A stretch of 54,581 bases of DNA from a candidate division FCPU426 bacterium (GCA_030591525.1 JAUVAV010000019.1:1-54581); one strand, 5' to 3'; shown: positions 1-8,426, counted from the stretch's first letter. Notes: generated from the sequence alone by a model not told the origin. Translations and numbers: made by a program.

Positions 1-424
1 ACACACGCAGGAGGTGAGTACTCCAACCTATACGCCGACCGCGACGCCGACGCACACGCAGGAAGAGAGTACTCCAACCTATACGCCGACCGCGACGCCG
101 ACGCACACGCAGGAGGTGAGTACTCCAACCTATACGCCGACCGCGACGCTGACGCACACGCAGGAGGTGAGTACTCCAACCTATACGCCGACTGCGACGC
201 CGACGCACACGCCGGATGTGAATACCCAAACCTATACGCCAACCGCGACGCCAACGCACACGCAGGATGTGAATACCCAAACGTCTACGCCGACTGCGAC
301 GCCGACGCACACGCCGGATGTGAGTACTCCAACCTTTACGCCGACTGCAACGCCGACACACACACAGGAGGTGAGTACCCAAACCTTTACGCCGACCGCG
401 ACGCGGACCTCTACAGAAGTTGTG
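1..424 (+). repeat. 51-bp tandem repeat array (coding, runs off the left edge)
   Basis: From base 17, eight near-identical 51-bp units encode the 17-residue Thr/Pro repeat; a further partial unit occupies bases 1-16, so the array continues upstream. The first four units are almost identical in DNA, whereas the last four differ at the first residues (STP versus NTQ) and at the end (QEV versus PDV). This gradient suggests recent expansion on the 5' side. Length variation between strains is likely, and assembly collapse here is possible. Confidence 0.9.
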
Positions 425-811
425 GGAACGCCAACCAATACACCTATTGTTTCTCCCGTGCCGACCAATACTCCTATGGCGACTGTCACAGAGACTCCCC
501 CCGAAGTATTTGATAAAAACCTGGAATTCATCCGTCTTAACCGGAAAACGATTACTCCGGATGGATCCATGGATCGTGAATTGGAAATATATTTCCGCTC
601 AAAATTGTTTTCCCGTGAAATAAAAATATCGATTTTTGATATTAATGGCCGGCGGCAGGATGTTTTGGAAGTAATGGGAAACCGGCCGGATTACCGGGCA
701 AATTGGAAGGGTAATAACGAGTTAGGACAGCCCCTGCCGACCGGGATTTATATCTACGAAATCAAAGCCGGGGCCAACGCCTACCGTGGCGCTGTGGTTT
801 TGGCGCGGTGA
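2..811 (+). CDS. Thr-Pro-rich repeat stalk protein with FlgD-like C-terminal domain (5' partial)
   Basis: The reading frame is open to the left edge of the window (first full codon at 2), so the GTG at 14 is not a real start and the N-terminus with any signal peptide lies upstream. Eight consecutive 17-residue units of the type [17 protein letters not shown] make an extended Thr/Pro-rich stalk, followed by a less regular Thr/Pro linker. The last 95 or so residues fold-match the FlgD Ig-like/secretion-sorting type: a strand-rich segment with IFDINGRRQ, then a Trp-x-Gly turn ([22 protein letters not shown]). In known families this domain ends secreted or surface proteins of bacteria with PorV-type machinery. 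It overlaps the next gene by four bases (GTGA), so the pair is probably translationally coupled. Surface adhesin or structural role is inference. Confidence 0.75.
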   Translation, partial: HTQEVSTPTYTPTATPTHTQEESTPTYTPTATPTHTQEVSTPTYTPTATLTHTQEVSTPTYTPTATPTHTPDVNTQTYTPTATPTHTQDVNTQTSTPTATPTHTPDVSTPTFTPTATPTHTQEVSTQTFTPTATRTSTEVVGTPTNTPIVSPVPTNTPMATVTETPPEVFDKNLEFIRLNRKTITPDGSMDRELEIYFRSKLFSREIKISIFDINGRRQDVLEVMGNRPDYRANWKGNNELGQPLPTGIYIYEIKAGANAYRGAVVLAR

Positions 812-2769
812 ACCGGCGTTTATTTTATCCCGTCCGGCTGGCAGTAATCTTAACCATGGCGGTCGGCATTTATCTTCCCGCCTGGTCGGCCTTTGAAATG
901 GAACGTCCGGGCGCACGTCCGTCCGGCATGAGCGGCGCCTTCTGCGCACTGGCGGATGATGCCGATGCCCTGAATTATAACCCGGCAGGATTGGCCCGGA
1001 TATTTGCAACCACTTTATCTTTTAATTATGTCAGGCTGTTAAGCGGACTGGATGATGGAGCGCTGGCTGACAGCCGTATTTCCTACCTTCAACCCTTTAA
1101 GCAAATAGGCGCCTTGGGAATTTCGTGGTATCAGCGTAACCTGGCGGGTTTGTACCGGGAAAATATGGTGAGTTTGGCCTATGGCTTTCCTTTGGATGGG
1201 AAGGGCGATTTTTTATTAGGCGGAACCCTGAAAATTATGCACCAGGCTTATTTGGATACCGAGGCTACCGGACAAAATCCATATTTTAATTATGACACTA
1301 CAGTATTGGGATGCGGTTTTGATCTGGGTGGTTTGATGCGTATTACCGACCATTTAAGCGCCGGCCTGTCTTTATTGAATTTGAACCAGCCGAATTTAAC
1401 CCTCTTTGAGTTTGCCGAGTCCAAAGTTCCCCTGCAAGTTCGAATGGGTGGGGCTTTTCAGCAGGATGGGTATGTTGGAGCTTTGGAATATTCCTGGTGC
1501 GGTCAGGATTCCCGTTTTTCCGCCGGTGGAGAAGTCTGGTGGTTTGAACGCTTGCTGGGCACTCGTTTGGGAATAAGTATGGGAGACCGGGGTATGTCGG
1601 AACTGACGACAGGTTTGTCCTTTCACCAGCAGACGATCGGTGGCTGGGGCTGGCAGATTGATTATGCATTTATCAATCCCCTAGGGGATTTTGCCGGGCT
1701 CGGTTTTACCCATCAAATTAACTGCAGCGTATTTTTAGGGGCCGGGGCGCAGAATAAAAATATCATCCAGGCCCAAAAGCTGGTGAAGGCCGGTGAGCAG
1801 AGCCGGAGTCGGGGAAAACTTGAGGAAGCCCTGAAAATATGGGAGCAAGCGGCAATAGTTTTACCCGGAGACCGGCGCTTGGCATCTCGAATCAAGGTTT
1901 TGAAAAAGGAAATGCGAGATGCTTCTGAAGTAAAGAGATGCTTTCGCCAAGGCCGGGATTTCGAGAAGGTAAAAAACTATGTGAGCGCTGCGGGAAAATA
2001 CCGAAGGATACTCGCGCTGGTTCCCGGGCAGGTTGGAGCCGTTCGCCGGCTTAAGGCGGTTGAGGCCGAGATTCAAAAAATGTCCCGGCGTCAGAAGATG
2101 TTGCAGGAGCAAAAAAAGCAAAAAGCTGCGCAACGTGTCCGGGAACAAAATGAACGTAAAGCCAAAATGGTCTTGCGGAAAGCCCAACAGGCCTTGGCTC
2201 AGGCGGAGAAAAACAGGAACCTCAAGACAAAATTTGCTGCTGATTTAAAGCAGCTTAAAAAGCAGTTGCAAGCAGCGAAAAAACTATTGGAGAATGCGCA
2301 GAGCGAGCCGGCCCGGATGTTAGCTCGAAGCATAATATCCGAAACGGAGAAATTGATCCGGAAAGCGGCCCGGGAGGCAAAAAAGACAGCTCATAAAAAG
2401 AAGAAACCAACCGCGCTTACAAAACCTAAAGCAAAGGTCAGGTCTTCTTCAGGAGCTGACCAAGCAGCAACAATATTGTCTAAAAAGAAAAAGGCGGCCC
2501 AGGAACGATTGCGTAAACGAGCCCGCGGAGCCTACGGCCGTACGGTTAAGCGTATGCTGGATATTGACAAACTGAAGGGAAAGAAATATTTTCCCGCCGA
2601 GTATATGCAATTCAAACGGGAATTAGGCCGGATTAAAGTATTATTGAATAATAAAGATTATACTGCGACTATAAATAAGGCCCGGAAGATGTATATAAAG
2701 CTGAAAAAATTTGAGAAAGAATGTGCTGCCAAAGATAAAGCCCGGAAAGCCATGCCTACTAACTGGTAA
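808..2769 (+). CDS. PorV/PorQ-like outer membrane barrel with TPR-like region and Lys-rich tail
   Basis: Starts at GTG 808, overlapping the upstream stop. Residues 1-28 are a signal peptide ending near LPAWSA. The next stretch has the PorV/PorQ (UPF0164) signature: [29 protein letters not shown], then alternating amphipathic strands to about residue 310, consistent with an outer membrane barrel. Residues about 320-420 form two TPR-like helical hairpins ([32 protein letters not shown]). The remaining 230 residues are strongly basic and helical, with many KK and RK pairs, predicted coiled coil. In known systems PorV-type barrels work in protein export to the surface. The periplasmic or peptidoglycan-binding role of the basic tail is inference. 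Coupling to the stalk gene suggests the two act together. Confidence 0.75.
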   Translation: MNRRLFYPVRLAVILTMAVGIYLPAWSAFEMERPGARPSGMSGAFCALADDADALNYNPAGLARIFATTLSFNYVRLLSGLDDGALADSRISYLQPFKQIGALGISWYQRNLAGLYRENMVSLAYGFPLDGKGDFLLGGTLKIMHQAYLDTEATGQNPYFNYDTTVLGCGFDLGGLMRITDHLSAGLSLLNLNQPNLTLFEFAESKVPLQVRMGGAFQQDGYVGALEYSWCGQDSRFSAGGEVWWFERLLGTRLGISMGDRGMSELTTGLSFHQQTIGGWGWQIDYAFINPLGDFAGLGFTHQINCSVFLGAGAQNKNIIQAQKLVKAGEQSRSRGKLEEALKIWEQAAIVLPGDRRLASRIKVLKKEMRDASEVKRCFRQGRDFEKVKNYVSAAGKYRRILALVPGQVGAVRRLKAVEAEIQKMSRRQKMLQEQKKQKAAQRVREQNERKAKMVLRKAQQALAQAEKNRNLKTKFAADLKQLKKQLQAAKKLLENAQSEPARMLARSIISETEKLIRKAAREAKKTAHKKKKPTALTKPKAKVRSSSGADQAATILSKKKKAAQERLRKRARGAYGRTVKRMLDIDKLKGKKYFPAEYMQFKRELGRIKVLLNNKDYTATINKARKMYIKLKKFEKECAAKDKARKAMPTNW

Positions 2770-2825
2770 AGAAAATACTGCAGGGGAAACACTGAATTGA
2801 GGGTGTGGATATACGGGAGAACCGG

Positions 2826-2897
2826 TTGATTATACCGTAGAGACGCCCAAATTGGTTGATTATATACCGTAGAGACGCCCAAATTGGGCGTCTCTAC
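2826..2897. terminator. Palindromic repeat between convergent genes, probable bidirectional terminator
   Basis: A perfect palindrome with 14-nt arms around one central base (2869-2897, gtagagacgcccaa / ttgggcgtctctac) sits between a plus-strand stop at 2769 and a minus-strand stop at 2905. Its left half, with TTGATTATACC in front, is also present just upstream as a direct repeat (2826-2855). Position between converging genes suits transcription termination in both directions, although there is no long T tract. The outer bases resemble the GTAGGGGC palindromes elsewhere in the window. Confidence 0.55.
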
Positions 2898-2904
2898 AAA
2901 CATA

Positions 2905-4737
2905 TTATTGTAACTTGATAATTAAAATAGGTTCTTCGGGAGGATGACCTTCCAGGGCGGGAAAGGAATCGCCTTCGCCTATAGCCGTAACATTGATTTG
3001 CTTGATTTTCTCGTTAACGATTAAATGGCGAAGAACACTATTCGCCCGGGCCCGGGAAAGGGATTTTAGAATGGGAATAACGGTTTTGAGCCAGTTGGGT
3101 CCCCGAATCTGGCCTTGAACGACCAGTGGGGATTCGGGATGTTTATCCAGCTCTTGTGAGAGGTTTTTGAGGGTAGGAAGACTAGAGGTTTTTATTAGGT
3201 CTTTGGCAAAATAAAAACTGAGTTTAGGTGTATAAATCATTTTATTTTCATGAATGTCCGCACTTAAGTCTTCGGCTGGTAAAACAGAATCATCGTCGTC
3301 TGCAAATTCTTCAAAGGCTTCATAACTTTCGTCTTTTTCCTTTTTACTCTTTATGGCAGCTTTCTGCTCAGACTCGGATTCGGTTGATATCGGTATCTCA
3401 TCTTCTTCCCATTCATCCTCCCATTCCTCCATCTCGGCCTCAGCCTGCTTGGCAGTCTCGGCCTGCTTGGCAGTCTCGGCCTGCTTGTCAGCCTCAGCCT
3501 GTTTGTCAGCCTCAGCCTGTTTGTCAGCCTCAGCCTGTTTGTCAGCCTCAGCCTGCTTGTCAGCCTCAGCCTGCTTGTCAGCCTCAGCCTGCTTGTCAGC
3601 CTCAGCCTGCTTGTCAGCCTCAGCCTGTTTGGCAGCCTCGGCCTGTTTGTCAGCCTCAGCCTGTTTGTCAGCCTCAGCCTGTTTGTCAGCCTCGGCCTGC
3701 TTGTCAGCCTCGGGTACTTCCCATTCATCTTCAGTCTCGTCCGTTTCCCATTCCGCGGTTTCATCCTCAACATGTTGCTTGCGGAACCAGGCCGGCGAAA
3801 AGCCTCCATTTCGAGTGACTGAAAATTGTCCGCCTCCATCCTGGTTCATAAGCCATATTTCCCAATGATAGGGATCTTGACGTCCGGATGAAAAGGCGAT
3901 TTTTTGTCCGTCCGGCGACCAGGCCGGAGAGTTGCTATGACCGTCCCTGGTTAATTGCGTAAGTTGGCTGCCGTTTTGATTGACAACCCAAATATCCACA
4001 TTTTCGTGAACTGCGAGGGAAAAAGCTATCCTTCTGCCATCGGGCGACCAGGAAGGACCGCCAACTTGATGGGTAGGCGGGAATTGGGTTAGCGGCCATA
4101 CTTCGCCGGTATGCATACGCCGCAGATATAGATTGCGATTTTTTTTTCGTTCTGAAATGTAAGCTAAAAGTTGGCCATCCGGCGACCAGGCGGGAGAAAA
4201 ATTAAGTCCGCTGCTAACCAGGGTTTCCAGATTGAACCCGGAATGTCCAATGATCCAAATTTTTCCTAACCGGGAAAAAATTATCTGCTTGCTGTCCGGC
4301 GACCAGGTAGGAGCATTATGGACGTTAAAGTTTTGCAGATCGGCCCGATGAGTTTTTTCATTAAAATATGTCAGTTGACGACGCTGACTCTGATTTATAG
4401 TGTACAACCAAAGTTCATAACATCCGCTGGTATTTGACCAGTAAGCGATGCTGGAAAAATCAGGACTAACCGCGGGGAACCAGTCGCTTTTTTCCGAGCC
4501 GGATAATTTTGAGGAGGAATCATCCGCCGGATTAGAAAGGAAAAATTGCCCGCCGGAAGTATATAAAATAAGATCATCATAATGGGAGGGAGTAGGGACC
4601 GGTGTAAGCTGGTCTTTAGGTAAAGAAGAGCTTTTTTTGCAGCCATTTAAAGCTAAACCGGATACGGACAATAACATCAGGATGCCCACAAAGACACGAA
4701 AATGTGAAAAGGTTAATTTTATAGGTGTATTCAACAT
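2905..4737 (-). CDS. Lipoprotein with TolB-like beta-propeller, hexapeptide repeats and Pal/OmpA-like C-terminal domain
   Basis: I start at the ATG at 4737 (610 aa): it gives a clean lipoprotein signal (hydrophobic VFVGILMLLSVSGLA then LNGC) and a likely promoter lies just upstream, inside the longer open frame to 4875. After the lipid-modified Cys come about six WD40/PD40 propeller blades with the WSPDG(R/Q)xIAFS motif typical of TolB. Then follow about fifteen six-residue repeats (QAEADK), very acidic segments and, from about residue 490, an OmpA/Pal-like domain (FYFAKDLI, LSQELDKHPESPLVVQG, LSRARANSVLRHLI, IGEGDSFP). In the Tol system TolB and Pal are separate partners; here both folds appear in one chain. 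The Arg and Asp that hold peptidoglycan meso-DAP are only partly conserved (RARA present), so wall binding is inferred. No other tol gene is nearby. Confidence 0.75.
   Translation of the reverse strand: MLNTPIKLTFSHFRVFVGILMLLSVSGLALNGCKKSSSLPKDQLTPVPTPSHYDDLILYTSGGQFFLSNPADDSSSKLSGSEKSDWFPAVSPDFSSIAYWSNTSGCYELWLYTINQSQRRQLTYFNEKTHRADLQNFNVHNAPTWSPDSKQIIFSRLGKIWIIGHSGFNLETLVSSGLNFSPAWSPDGQLLAYISERKKNRNLYLRRMHTGEVWPLTQFPPTHQVGGPSWSPDGRRIAFSLAVHENVDIWVVNQNGSQLTQLTRDGHSNSPAWSPDGQKIAFSSGRQDPYHWEIWLMNQDGGGQFSVTRNGGFSPAWFRKQHVEDETAEWETDETEDEWEVPEADKQAEADKQAEADKQAEADKQAEAAKQAEADKQAEADKQAEADKQAEADKQAEADKQAEADKQAEADKQAEADKQAETAKQAETAKQAEAEMEEWEDEWEEDEIPISTESESEQKAAIKSKKEKDESYEAFEEFADDDDSVLPAEDLSADIHENKMIYTPKLSFYFAKDLIKTSSLPTLKNLSQELDKHPESPLVVQGQIRGPNWLKTVIPILKSLSRARANSVLRHLIVNEKIKQINVTAIGEGDSFPALEGHPPEEPILIIKLQ
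3435..3713 (-). repeat. 18-bp tandem repeat encoding QAEADK
   Basis: About fifteen in-frame copies of an 18-bp unit code for QAEADK, with variants QAEAAK and QAETAK. The repeat makes a long highly charged helix between the propeller and the Pal-like domain. Because it also leaves open frames on the opposite strand, those opposite frames are shadows. Copy number is likely to vary between strains. Confidence 0.9.
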
Positions 4738-4808
4738 GCCTCCGGGATTATTAGTTATAAATTTGAAGCTTAATCTGCAAAAAATAGAACGAATCCAAAT
4801 TTTTAATA

Positions 4809-4838
4809 AGTTTAAAAGATTTCGACATATCTTGTCAA
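4809..4838 (-). promoter_or_regulatory. Candidate sigma-70 promoter for the TolB-Pal lipoprotein
   Basis: Read on the minus strand: TTGACA (4838-4833), an 18-base spacer and TAAACT (4814-4809). The -35 box is perfect and the -10 box matches four of six. The leader to the ATG at 4737 would be about 65 bases. This position argues against the longer open frame starting at 4875. Confidence 0.45.
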
Positions 4839-4918
4839 GTACAAAGGAGGATAAGAGAGGCTTTTTACTTGACAATGGCAGTTTTATATTGATAAACTTT
4901 CTTACATTATTTTTAATA

Positions 4919-4970
4919 TGTTAACCGCGAATTCCGCGCTCTTCAGAGCGGGAAAATTGAATGAATTAAG
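4919..4970. repeat. Copy of the GCGAATTCC intergenic repeat
   Basis: The segment beginning gttaaccgcgaattccgcgc contains a small hairpin (cgctcttcagagcg) and ends with an AT-rich run gaaaattgaatgaattaa. Two clear relatives occur at 28759-28830 and 28951-29018. This copy lacks the middle part (cggcttgacttcgtg) that the other two share. Confidence 0.6.
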
Positions 4971-5018
4971 GTAGAGAAAAAACCGTTTTTACGGGAGGAC
5001 TTGATTTGGTGGAATTCG

Positions 5019-5068
5019 GCTGTGGTGGGGATGCCGGCCTGTAGCTGTGGTGGGGATGCCGGCCTGTA
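5019..5068. repeat. Two tandem 25-bp units before the sensor operon
   Basis: The 25-bp unit beginning gctgtggtggggatgccggc is present twice in a row, exactly, ending 35 bases before the ATG of the HD-GYP gene. It lies in the probable leader of the long operon. No known binding site is recognised. The rest of 4738-5103 shows nothing gene-like apart from this and the repeat at 4919-4970. Confidence 0.85.
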
Positions 5069-5103
5069 TATGAATTGGCTGTCTGAGATATATGGAGGAA
5101 AAT

Positions 5104-6399
5104 ATGCGGGCCGGACTTAAATTTCAATTCATTCTTATGACTATTACACTTGTAGTGGTCACGGTTTTTGGATCCACCTATTTTTTTACCCGCCAGGAAC
5201 GTGATGTTCTTATCCGAGAGACGATGCGCCGGGGAACAACTATTGCCCGCAATTTAGCTACGATCAGTACGGATTTTCTAATCACTAATGATAAGCTGGC
5301 CTTAGCGACCTATGTGGACAGTGTTACCAAGAATGAAGGCGTGATGTATAGCATGATTCTTGATGAAAAGGGCAGTATTTTAGCCCATAATCGTATCGAA
5401 AATATCGGCAAGGCTTATCTTGAGCCGAGCGGCGTTCGCCCCTTGACCAACGAGGAAGTACTTATTCAACCATATACAAATAAAAAAGGCATCCCAATAA
5501 TGGATATTGCTTTGCCGATTATGCTTAGAAACGGCGTGCGTATCGGATCAGTGCATATTGGCATGTCTCAGCGTGCCATTGATAATTTAGTCAATCAGAC
5601 CTTTCGTGATTCACTTTCCATTGCCGCCGGATTATTAATCATAGGCATTATAATTTCCGTTTTAGTAACCAATATCATGTTGAGGCCGGTGGGGCAATTA
5701 ATGCGGGAGGCCAAAGCCTTGGGAGAAGGTAATTTAGACAGCCGGATTGAAATTAAAGGGCGCAGCGAACTGGCTGTCCTGGGCAAGACTTTTAACGAAA
5801 TGGCCTCCCATCTTAAAGATTTGTATATCGGCGTATTGCGGGCTATGGCCAAGGCGCTGGAGTCACGTGATAAATTTTCAGCCGGACATGATCAACGGGT
5901 GGCAGAATACGCCGGGGCCTGCGCCGGGAATATCAGATTGAGCAAAGATGAGATCGAGAATATCCAGCTGGCTGCGCAGGTCCAAAATCTCGGGCATATA
6001 GCGGTTCCGGATACGATTATGGAAAAAACCGGCCGGCTGACCCCGGCAGAGTATGAAAAACTTAAAGAGCACCCGGTGGTCGGCGCTGATATTTTAAGCC
6101 AAATCAAGGCTCTGCGCGGTACGGTTCCCTTGGTACTGCATCACCATGAACGCTTTGACGGCCGGGGATACCCCCAGGGACTTAAAGGCAAGCAAATTCC
6201 CCTGGGAGCCCGTATTCTGGCCGTAGCGGATGCCTTTGACGCCATGATTTCAGTTCAGCGGCATCGCGGGGCCATCAGCCGCCAGGCGGCCCTGGAGGAA
6301 ATACAAAAGGGGGCTGGCACGCAATTCGATCCGGAAGTTGTAGCGGCTTTTATAGAGACGGTCAACATAATCGGGGAGGAAAAAAAACATGGCGGATAA
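5104..6399 (+). CDS. Membrane sensor with HAMP and degenerate (probably inactive) HD-GYP domain
   Basis: Start chosen at 5104 because GGAGG at 5095 is five bases upstream; an in-frame ATG at 5092 lacks a site. The 431-residue protein has TM1 near residues 6-24, an extracytoplasmic cache-like sensor (MILDEKGSILAHN ... DIALPIML), TM2 (about 175-195), a HAMP domain and an HD-GYP domain. In active HD-GYP c-di-GMP phosphodiesterases the metal-binding pair HD sits in HDIGK; here the bases at 5983-5988 (caa aat) read QN in AAQVQNLGHIAVPD. Downstream motifs are intact: HP in LKEHPVVG, HHERFDGRGYP and ADAFDAM. With both HD residues gone, hydrolysis is unlikely and a c-di-GMP binding or signalling role is inferred. 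It overlaps the cyclase gene by 11 bases and shares a related sensor with it. Confidence 0.85.
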   Translation: MRAGLKFQFILMTITLVVVTVFGSTYFFTRQERDVLIRETMRRGTTIARNLATISTDFLITNDKLALATYVDSVTKNEGVMYSMILDEKGSILAHNRIENIGKAYLEPSGVRPLTNEEVLIQPYTNKKGIPIMDIALPIMLRNGVRIGSVHIGMSQRAIDNLVNQTFRDSLSIAAGLLIIGIIISVLVTNIMLRPVGQLMREAKALGEGNLDSRIEIKGRSELAVLGKTFNEMASHLKDLYIGVLRAMAKALESRDKFSAGHDQRVAEYAGACAGNIRLSKDEIENIQLAAQVQNLGHIAVPDTIMEKTGRLTPAEYEKLKEHPVVGADILSQIKALRGTVPLVLHHHERFDGRGYPQGLKGKQIPLGARILAVADAFDAMISVQRHRGAISRQAALEEIQKGAGTQFDPEVVAAFIETVNIIGEEKKHGG

Positions 6400-7990
6400 A
6401 CTTACTCCGGCTGCCGGGTCTCAGCCTGCTCCCTTAAAGGTTCGTTCTAAAAAATGCTATATATCATTGCGTTTTAAATTAACCTTTTTTGTATTGCTGA
6501 CGATTGGTTCTATTATGGCTTTAACCACCTGGCTGACCTATCAGCAGCAGCAAAGGGCGCTGCGGAATGAAGTGGTGCAGCGCGGAGCGACGATTGCCCG
6601 CAGCCTGGCCTCATCAGCCGCCGAAACTGTGCTTAACGACCTGGTCTGCGCGGCTTTAATCCATGAAACCATGCCGGATACCCAGGCCTCCGAGCTTCCG
6701 AGCCTTACCTTCGAAAGCATTTTACACTCTTTGTTAAATGATATTTATGAATATGCCCAGGCGGTTCCGGCTAGCCGGATATTGCGTAACGCCGGCGTGG
6801 TGGAAGTGCTGATGGTTGATACCAGCAAGGTTATTGTGGCGCATAACGATATACGGAAGGTTTCAGTAACCTACCGGCCGCCCCCGGGCGTAAAAGCGTA
6901 TAAGGGAGAGAATATTTTAGTCCAATCGTATACGACTAAAAACGGGGAGAAGCGCTTCGATATTGCCGTGCCGATTCTGGTGAATCGCTTGGGAACACAA
7001 GGCGGGAAGTATATCGGAGTTGTTCATCTGCGCATGTCGCAGGATTGGGTGAATGCAACCGTCAAGCAGGCGGCTTATAAATTACTGATAGTCATGGGAG
7101 TAATATTGCTGATAGGCCTGCTGGCGGCGATGGGGCTGGCTAATTTTATAACCCGGCCGATAAAAAAATTGGTCAATGGTGTGCTGGCGATTGCTTCCGG
7201 GAATTTGGACCAGGAAATTAAAGTCAGCAGCAACGATGAACTCGGCGAATTGACCTCGGCCTTCAACCGGATGGCGATTTCTTTAAAGGAGAAGGAATTT
7301 ATCAAGGGCGCATTTTCCACCTATGTTTCCAGTCAGGTGATGGAAGAAGTCCTCAAAGATCCCGGGCGCATGGCCCTGGGAGGAGCGCGTAAACGGGCCA
7401 CCATGATGTTTGCGGATATCCGGGGATTTACCGCCATGTCTGAAACCATGGAGCCGGAACAGGTGGTTTCGATCATCAATGCTTATCTCTCCCTCCAGAC
7501 CGAGATTGTGCTTAGCCACGCCGGCATACTGGATAAATTCGTGGGGGACTGCAGCATGGCGGTTTTCGGCATTCCCCTGCCCCAGGAAGACGATGCGCTG
7601 AGAGCAGTGCGCGCGGCGGTGGAGATTCAAAAAGAAGTCGAGATTTTAAACCAGCGCCGGAGAAAGCGGGGAGAGAGAACCGTAACCGTAGGGATTGGAA
7701 TCAACACGGGCGAAGTTGTCTCCGGAAACATGGGTTCTTCCCGGAAGATGGACTATACGGTGATTGGTGACGCGGTAAATCTGGCAGCGCGCCTGGAATC
7801 CGTTGCCGAAGGCGGGAGTATCCTGATCTCGGAAAATACCTATCAGGAAGTTCAACCTTGGATCCAGGCAGAAAGACTTTCGCCGCTTATGGTCAAGGGC
7901 AAAAAGGAAAAAGTGTTTGTCTACAGCGTACAATCCATAAAAACAGGAAAGGCAAAGCATGAGCCTGATGGTGGTAATCTGCACGGGTAA
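6389..7990 (+). CDS. Membrane-bound class III adenylate cyclase with HAMP
   Basis: 533 residues: cytoplasmic N-tail, TM1 (about 30-47), a sensor domain related to that of the preceding protein (GATIARSLA; ILVQSYTTKNG; FDIAVPI), TM2 (about 230-252), HAMP, then a class III nucleotide cyclase domain. Catalytic features are present: metal-binding D343 (MFADIRGFT) and D387 (FVGD), adenine-selecting K383 (DKF) with D455 (MDYTVIGD), and transition-state N464 and R468 (NLAARLE). So cyclic AMP synthesis from ATP is expected, with product released into the cytoplasm. The start ATG overlaps the HD-GYP stop by 11 bases, with GGAGG at about 6375. The 3' end overlaps the phosphatase gene by 32 bases. The pair probably reads the same or similar ligand; no cAMP receptor is in the window. 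Confidence 0.9.
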   Translation: MADKLTPAAGSQPAPLKVRSKKCYISLRFKLTFFVLLTIGSIMALTTWLTYQQQQRALRNEVVQRGATIARSLASSAAETVLNDLVCAALIHETMPDTQASELPSLTFESILHSLLNDIYEYAQAVPASRILRNAGVVEVLMVDTSKVIVAHNDIRKVSVTYRPPPGVKAYKGENILVQSYTTKNGEKRFDIAVPILVNRLGTQGGKYIGVVHLRMSQDWVNATVKQAAYKLLIVMGVILLIGLLAAMGLANFITRPIKKLVNGVLAIASGNLDQEIKVSSNDELGELTSAFNRMAISLKEKEFIKGAFSTYVSSQVMEEVLKDPGRMALGGARKRATMMFADIRGFTAMSETMEPEQVVSIINAYLSLQTEIVLSHAGILDKFVGDCSMAVFGIPLPQEDDALRAVRAAVEIQKEVEILNQRRRKRGERTVTVGIGINTGEVVSGNMGSSRKMDYTVIGDAVNLAARLESVAEGGSILISENTYQEVQPWIQAERLSPLMVKGKKEKVFVYSVQSIKTGKAKHEPDGGNLHG

Positions 7991-8426
7991 TTCCTGCCGG
8001 AGTCCAATAGCGGAAGGTCTTTTAAAAAAAGAGTATGCCGGCCGGCCCGGATGGGAGATTATTTCCGCCGGGACCAGCGCAGTGCCCGGAGCGCGGCCCA
8101 TGCCGGAAGCCGTAAGTGCGGCGGCTGAACTGGGAGCGGATATCAGTTATCATACTACCCGGCGGGTTAACCGGCAATTAATGGATCAAGCCTCGCTGGT
8201 GATCGCTATGACGGGTTTCCATGCGGAATGGTTAAAACAGCACTTTCCGGATAATGCGGATAAAGTGTTTACTTTAGGGGAACTGACGCGGGGAGGGTGT
8301 ACCGGAGATGTTCCCGATCCCATAGGTTTTTCGAATGAGGTTTACCGGAAAATCGCCGGGCTGTTAAAGCGGATGATAGACCGGGCCCGTGAGGAGATTT
8401 CAGAGCGAATGGAGGGCAGGGCGTGA
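7959..8426 (+). CDS. ywlE: Low-molecular-weight phosphatase, YwlE-like (protein arginine phosphatase candidate)
   Basis: 155 residues with the low-molecular-weight phosphatase P-loop at the N-terminus, C8-TGNSC-R14-S, and the general acid loop DVPDPIG near residue 115. The position that is Ile in tyrosine phosphatases and Thr in the arginine phosphatase YwlE is Ser here (CTGNSCRS), a small polar residue that fits phosphoarginine better. The gene order ywlE-rpiB-glyA also matches Bacillus, which supports the name. The start overlaps the cyclase gene by 32 bases, so the ribosome may re-initiate. No arginine kinase (mcsB) is in the window; a tyrosine phosphatase or arsenate reductase-type activity remains possible. 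Confidence 0.8.
   Translation: MSLMVVICTGNSCRSPIAEGLLKKEYAGRPGWEIISAGTSAVPGARPMPEAVSAAAELGADISYHTTRRVNRQLMDQASLVIAMTGFHAEWLKQHFPDNADKVFTLGELTRGGCTGDVPDPIGFSNEVYRKIAGLLKRMIDRAREEISERMEGRA

Noticed and set aside
232-570. Minus-strand Val/Gly-rich frame
   Set aside because: Shadow of the Thr/Pro repeat; no ribosome site or family match.
14-811. GTG at 14 as the true start of the first gene
   Set aside because: The frame is open upstream through base 2 with the same repeat, so the gene continues past the window edge.
3228-3868. Plus-strand open frames rich in Cys/Pro/Gln or Ala/Ser across 3228-3868
   Set aside because: They are opposite-strand shadows of the QAEADK repeat in the TolB-Pal gene.
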